Shown here: piece by piece, positions 61,328-64,000 of the stretch
Layout of the letters: every line of letters begins with the position of its first letter
How positions within the stretch are numbered: the stretch's first letter is position 1
Made by a program: the position numbers and the translations under genes
From: an uncultured Bacilli bacterium
GTDB lineage: Bacteria; Bacillota_I; Bacilli_A; RF39; UBA660
Assembly (NCBI GenBank): GCA_944358305.1
Contig: CALVQK010000001.1
Coordinates: 62,001-126,000 of the forward strand
Direction of reading: 5' to 3'
DNA: 64,000 bases
The notes under the pieces: generated by a model
Seen by the model: only the letters and a program-made list of their open reading frames with translations
Database searches by the model: none
Told to the model about the DNA's origin: nothing

Positions 61328-63292
61328 ATGAATATAGTAAATATTGATAAAATAAGAGAAATAATATTATCTAAATTTAAGTTAAATAAAGAAAAAAGTA
61401 ATAGAATTGTTAAAACTAATAATAAAGTAGAAACAGCTTTAAAAGAAATAGAAGAACAACGTAATTATGCTTGGGATCTAGATATAGAAACCCGCAACAA
61501 AGCTAATTCAAATAAAGAAGCTCTATTCTATAGAGGCAAAGTTATTACTTTTAAAGAACTCTTCGAAAAAAGAGATCAAGTTGCTAGGTCATTAAAACAA
61601 GCAGGTGTCAAAAAAGGTGATGCTATTGCTATTTGCATGTCAAATACGCCTGAATTTATCTATAGTATGATGGCTATCAGTGAAGTAGGAGCAGAAGCTA
61701 CTATTTTTGGTGAAGACTTTGATAAAAATTATATAGAAAAAATACTAAAAGGTTGTACTGATAAAGTGTTTTTTGCTACTGATAAAAAATATGAAAAAAT
61801 TAAAGATATCCTAAAAAATAAAAAATTCAAGCATAAAGTTATAGCTTCACTAACGGACTCTTTACCTAATGGGATTGATCCATATTATGAATTAGATAGA
61901 GATTTCTATGATTTTTCTAATAAAGTTCCAAGTCTTAAAAAGGAAGATAAAAACATTGAATCATTTGAAGAATTTATGAATTTTGGACAACAATATTCCG
62001 GACCAGTTAGAGAAAATGTAACTTTAGATGACGATTTTCTTAGAAGTTTTACAAGTGGTTCAACTAGAAAAGGCTTGCCAAAACAAATAGTTCATCCTCA
62101 TCGTAGTTTAATAACTATGGCTAGATTTCATGATGCAGATTTATCTGGATTACCTGCAATGAACAATGTTAGAATGTTAGCACATATTCCAACTTATTCA
62201 AATACAGATGTCATTACTAGTATTTCTGACCCACTATCCCAAGGGTGTAGTGCTGCTTTAGAACCTATTTATGATATAAAGTTCCACAATAGATCATTAG
62301 TAATTAATAAACCTAATGCTATACCATCTACCACAAGTTTCTTGGTTCATTCTGCTAAAACATTTGAAAAAGAATTTCCAAACGAAAAAATGGAACAAGC
62401 TTATATAGTAATAGCAGTTGGTGAACCTACAAGTAAAGGTGAGGAAAGACTAATAAATAAATGGTTAAAAAATGTTAAAGCAGGAACAAAAAGAGTACCA
62501 TTTCCTTTATCGCCTGTAACGTTATCTTTAGGTGGTGGTGACTGCGAACATGGTGGTATCTATTTCACTTTATTTCATGCTTTAAGGCAGAAAGTATCGT
62601 TATCAAAAGAGACATATGGTCTCACACCGTTTAAATGTGTTGAAGAAGTTATACTTGATAAAAATGGTAATCATATAACTGATGGAAGTGTTGGACGCCT
62701 TGCTGCTATTGGTCCTACCATCATGAAAAGATATGACGGAAACGAAGAAGCTACTAACAAATTCTTCATCAAAGATGCTAATGGTAAAGTTTATGGAGAC
62801 ACTAAGGCGTGGGCTTCTAAAAATAAAAAAGGTAATACAATTATGCATGGTAGAATGGGATCTGAGTTCCATTTAAGCACTGGAGAAGAAATAGCACCTT
62901 ATGTTATATCAGAAACAGTACAAGAAGATTATTTAAATATTTTATCTTGCGAAGTAATTAATGCTAAAACAGAAGAAGGAGTAGAAATTCCTATAGCTCA
63001 CATAGAATTACAACCAGATGCTAAAGATATGATGCCAGTAGCCATATTAAATGCTAAAGAAAAATTAGATTCTTTACTTCCTAGAGAATTATCTGAAAAA
63101 GTCGTTTTTAGATTTCATAACAATGAAGATGAATTTCAAGTTACAGGTTCTGGTAAAAGAAGTTTAAACGCTTTAGAGGAGGAAGGCTTAACTGAAAAAT
63201 GTTTTAGGCCAGAAAGAATAGATGGTGAAATATATTTTGTAAATTACAAAACTAACTCTATAGATATTGATAAGAAATTAATCTTAGATTAA
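61328..63292 (+). CDS. AMP-forming acyl/amino acid ligase (ANL superfamily)
   Basis: 654 residues. Adenylation domain: ITFKELFEKRDQVARSLKQA (A1-like), the phosphate loop SFTSGSTRKGLPKQIVHPHR, ETYGLTPFKCVEEVIL (A5/A6 region), and a C-terminal small domain with GSGKRSLNAL near the end, holding the likely catalytic Lys. The loop is slightly unusual (STRKGLPK rather than TTGxPK). No carrier-protein or transferase domain is fused. Fatty acid, aromatic acid or amino acid as substrate cannot be told. AAAGGAG precedes the ATG; a terminator overlaps its stop. Confidence 0.85.
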   Translation: MNIVNIDKIREIILSKFKLNKEKSNRIVKTNNKVETALKEIEEQRNYAWDLDIETRNKANSNKEALFYRGKVITFKELFEKRDQVARSLKQAGVKKGDAIAICMSNTPEFIYSMMAISEVGAEATIFGEDFDKNYIEKILKGCTDKVFFATDKKYEKIKDILKNKKFKHKVIASLTDSLPNGIDPYYELDRDFYDFSNKVPSLKKEDKNIESFEEFMNFGQQYSGPVRENVTLDDDFLRSFTSGSTRKGLPKQIVHPHRSLITMARFHDADLSGLPAMNNVRMLAHIPTYSNTDVITSISDPLSQGCSAALEPIYDIKFHNRSLVINKPNAIPSTTSFLVHSAKTFEKEFPNEKMEQAYIVIAVGEPTSKGEERLINKWLKNVKAGTKRVPFPLSPVTLSLGGGDCEHGGIYFTLFHALRQKVSLSKETYGLTPFKCVEEVILDKNGNHITDGSVGRLAAIGPTIMKRYDGNEEATNKFFIKDANGKVYGDTKAWASKNKKGNTIMHGRMGSEFHLSTGEEIAPYVISETVQEDYLNILSCEVINAKTEEGVEIPIAHIELQPDAKDMMPVAILNAKEKLDSLLPRELSEKVVFRFHNNEDEFQVTGSGKRSLNALEEEGLTEKCFRPERIDGEIYFVNYKTNSIDIDKKLILD

Positions 63293-63303
63293 TTTCTTTT
63301 TTC
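63275..63303 (+). terminator. Terminator of acyl-AMP ligase gene
   Basis: Perfect 9-bp stem AAATTAATC / GATTAATTT starting in the last codons, then a C and T-run. Confidence 0.8.
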
Positions 63304-63353
63304 TTTTCTATTGATTAATAAAGTGCTATACTTAAATAGAAGGATGTGGTCAT

Positions 63354-64000
63354 ATGACAACAGGGTTGTTTTTCCCAACTTGCGCTATATTTTTCTCAAT
63401 ACTTTTAAATATTATTTATTTTTCTAAACAAAGAGTAAAAAATACTGAGAATAAACTATATCGCTTTTTAGTTGTAAGTAATCTTTTTGCTTTAATTTTC
63501 GAATATGCCTGTACATTTTTTTCTAATAATTATATACCAATTGTAAGTAATATAGTTTTAAAAATATATTTAATATTACTTTTAGTATGGATTAGTATAT
63601 TTGTTATATATATGACTTACATTACCAAAAAGAATCATCAGATATTAAAGCCTTTTTGGATTGGAGCGATAAGTGTCTTTACAATTGCAGTTTTAATATT
63701 TCCTATTTCTTTTGAACAAACTGCTTATGGTCCCACTATTACAGGTATACCAGTAAATGTTGTTTATCTAGCCAGTTTCAGCTTCATTATTATTTGGATG
63801 GGAGTATGTTTTATAAATAGAGGTTTTTACTTTAATAAAAAAGTCCTTCCCATTATGGTCTACATAGTTCTTGGTATGATAACTTCTATCATTCAAAAAT
63901 TAATACCAGGTCTATTATTGATCACTCCAACAGAGACTTTAGTAACTTTCCTTATGTATTTTACAATAGAAAATCCTGATATTAAAATGATAGAAGAATT
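63354..64000 (+). CDS. Multi-pass membrane sensor, probable histidine kinase (3' truncated)
   Basis: Open from ATG 63354 (AAGGATGTG upstream) to the window end, 215 codons. Seven hydrophobic segments alternate with short loops (LFFPTCAIFFSILLNIIYF; FWIGAISVFTIAVLIFPI; VVYLASFSFIIIWMGVCFI), and the visible end FLMYFTIENPDIKMIEE is the usual junction between a seven-helix sensor and the dimerisation helix of a histidine kinase. Kinase motifs lie outside the window, so the call is an inference from layout. Confidence 0.6.
   Translation, partial: MTTGLFFPTCAIFFSILLNIIYFSKQRVKNTENKLYRFLVVSNLFALIFEYACTFFSNNYIPIVSNIVLKIYLILLLVWISIFVIYMTYITKKNHQILKPFWIGAISVFTIAVLIFPISFEQTAYGPTITGIPVNVVYLASFSFIIIWMGVCFINRGFYFNKKVLPIMVYIVLGMITSIIQKLIPGLLLITPTETLVTFLMYFTIENPDIKMIEE

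Overview
The window is about 30% GC and densely coded. It uses the standard bacterial code: several genes end at TGA and Trp is TGG, so this is not a code-4 mycoplasma. Gene content points to a low-GC Gram-positive of the Bacilli type. The markers are rplU-prp-rpmA with an L27 leader cleaved by Prp, an L21-type leader RNA, a T-box, two BceRSAB-like modules, nfo beside a YqfT-like gene, RecD2 and HelD. A wall-forming, uncultured, gut-type Bacilli (RF39-like) lineage is my inference; no tRNA, rRNA or CRISPR array was seen.

Layout. 1-1.9 kb: end of ftsA and ftsZ. 2-5.1 kb: GT4 glycosyltransferase, an Alg14/Alg13-like pair and an anchored SGNH hydrolase, probably for a surface glycan. 5.2-7.6 kb: rplU-prp-rpmA and obg. 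7.6-14.2 kb: metalloprotease-like genes, RNA modification genes (TrmH family, rimM, trmD, tgt) and nfo; inside lies a 33-residue membrane peptide gene enclosed by long complementary ends (candidate type I toxin-antitoxin). 14.2-27.3 kb: a minus-strand pilin-like protein with choline-binding-type repeats, a class B PBP, a degenerate deacetylase, a structured RNA, T-box-rnr-thrS, then PilC-like and prepilin peptidase genes. 27.3-32.3 kb: an accessory island with RhuM, an SGNH hydrolase remnant, two proteins made of tandem SANT/Myb/GcrA-like repeats (11 and 5 copies) and a sigma-70 factor. This is the least ordinary locus in the window.

32.4-38.3 kb: mtaB, recD2, a 51-residue gene whose start lies in a 14-bp hairpin, a SipW-type surface protein with two C-type-lectin-like repeats, and a lipoprotein. 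38.6-39.8 kb: an Rpn-family nuclease with an in-frame internal start and a duplicated stand-alone C-terminus. 39.9-45.3 kb and 52.7-57.3 kb: two BceRSAB-like peptide sensing and detoxification modules. Between them lie uvsE, an SGNH-like gene, helD overlapping a Gre-factor gene, a candidate sRNA, a PNPOx-like protein, a radical SAM/SPASM protein and a protein of unknown role. 57.4-59 kb: an RSH (ppGpp) gene behind a leader peptide and terminator, broken by an eight-A tract and lacking the C-terminal regulatory half. 59-61 kb: proS of the eukaryote-like type with an adjacent ProXp-like editing protein. 61.1-64 kb: an AMP-forming ligase and the start of a multi-pass membrane protein that resembles a histidine kinase sensor.

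Links between genes. Prp and L27 act as protease and substrate. The T-box ties rnr-thrS to tRNA charging. ProXp can correct the product of a ProRS without editing domain. HelD and the Gre protein are translationally overlapped and both belong to families that enter the RNA polymerase secondary channel. Pilin-like protein, PilC and prepilin peptidase are dispersed parts of one pilus or pseudopilus system whose ATPase is not in the window.
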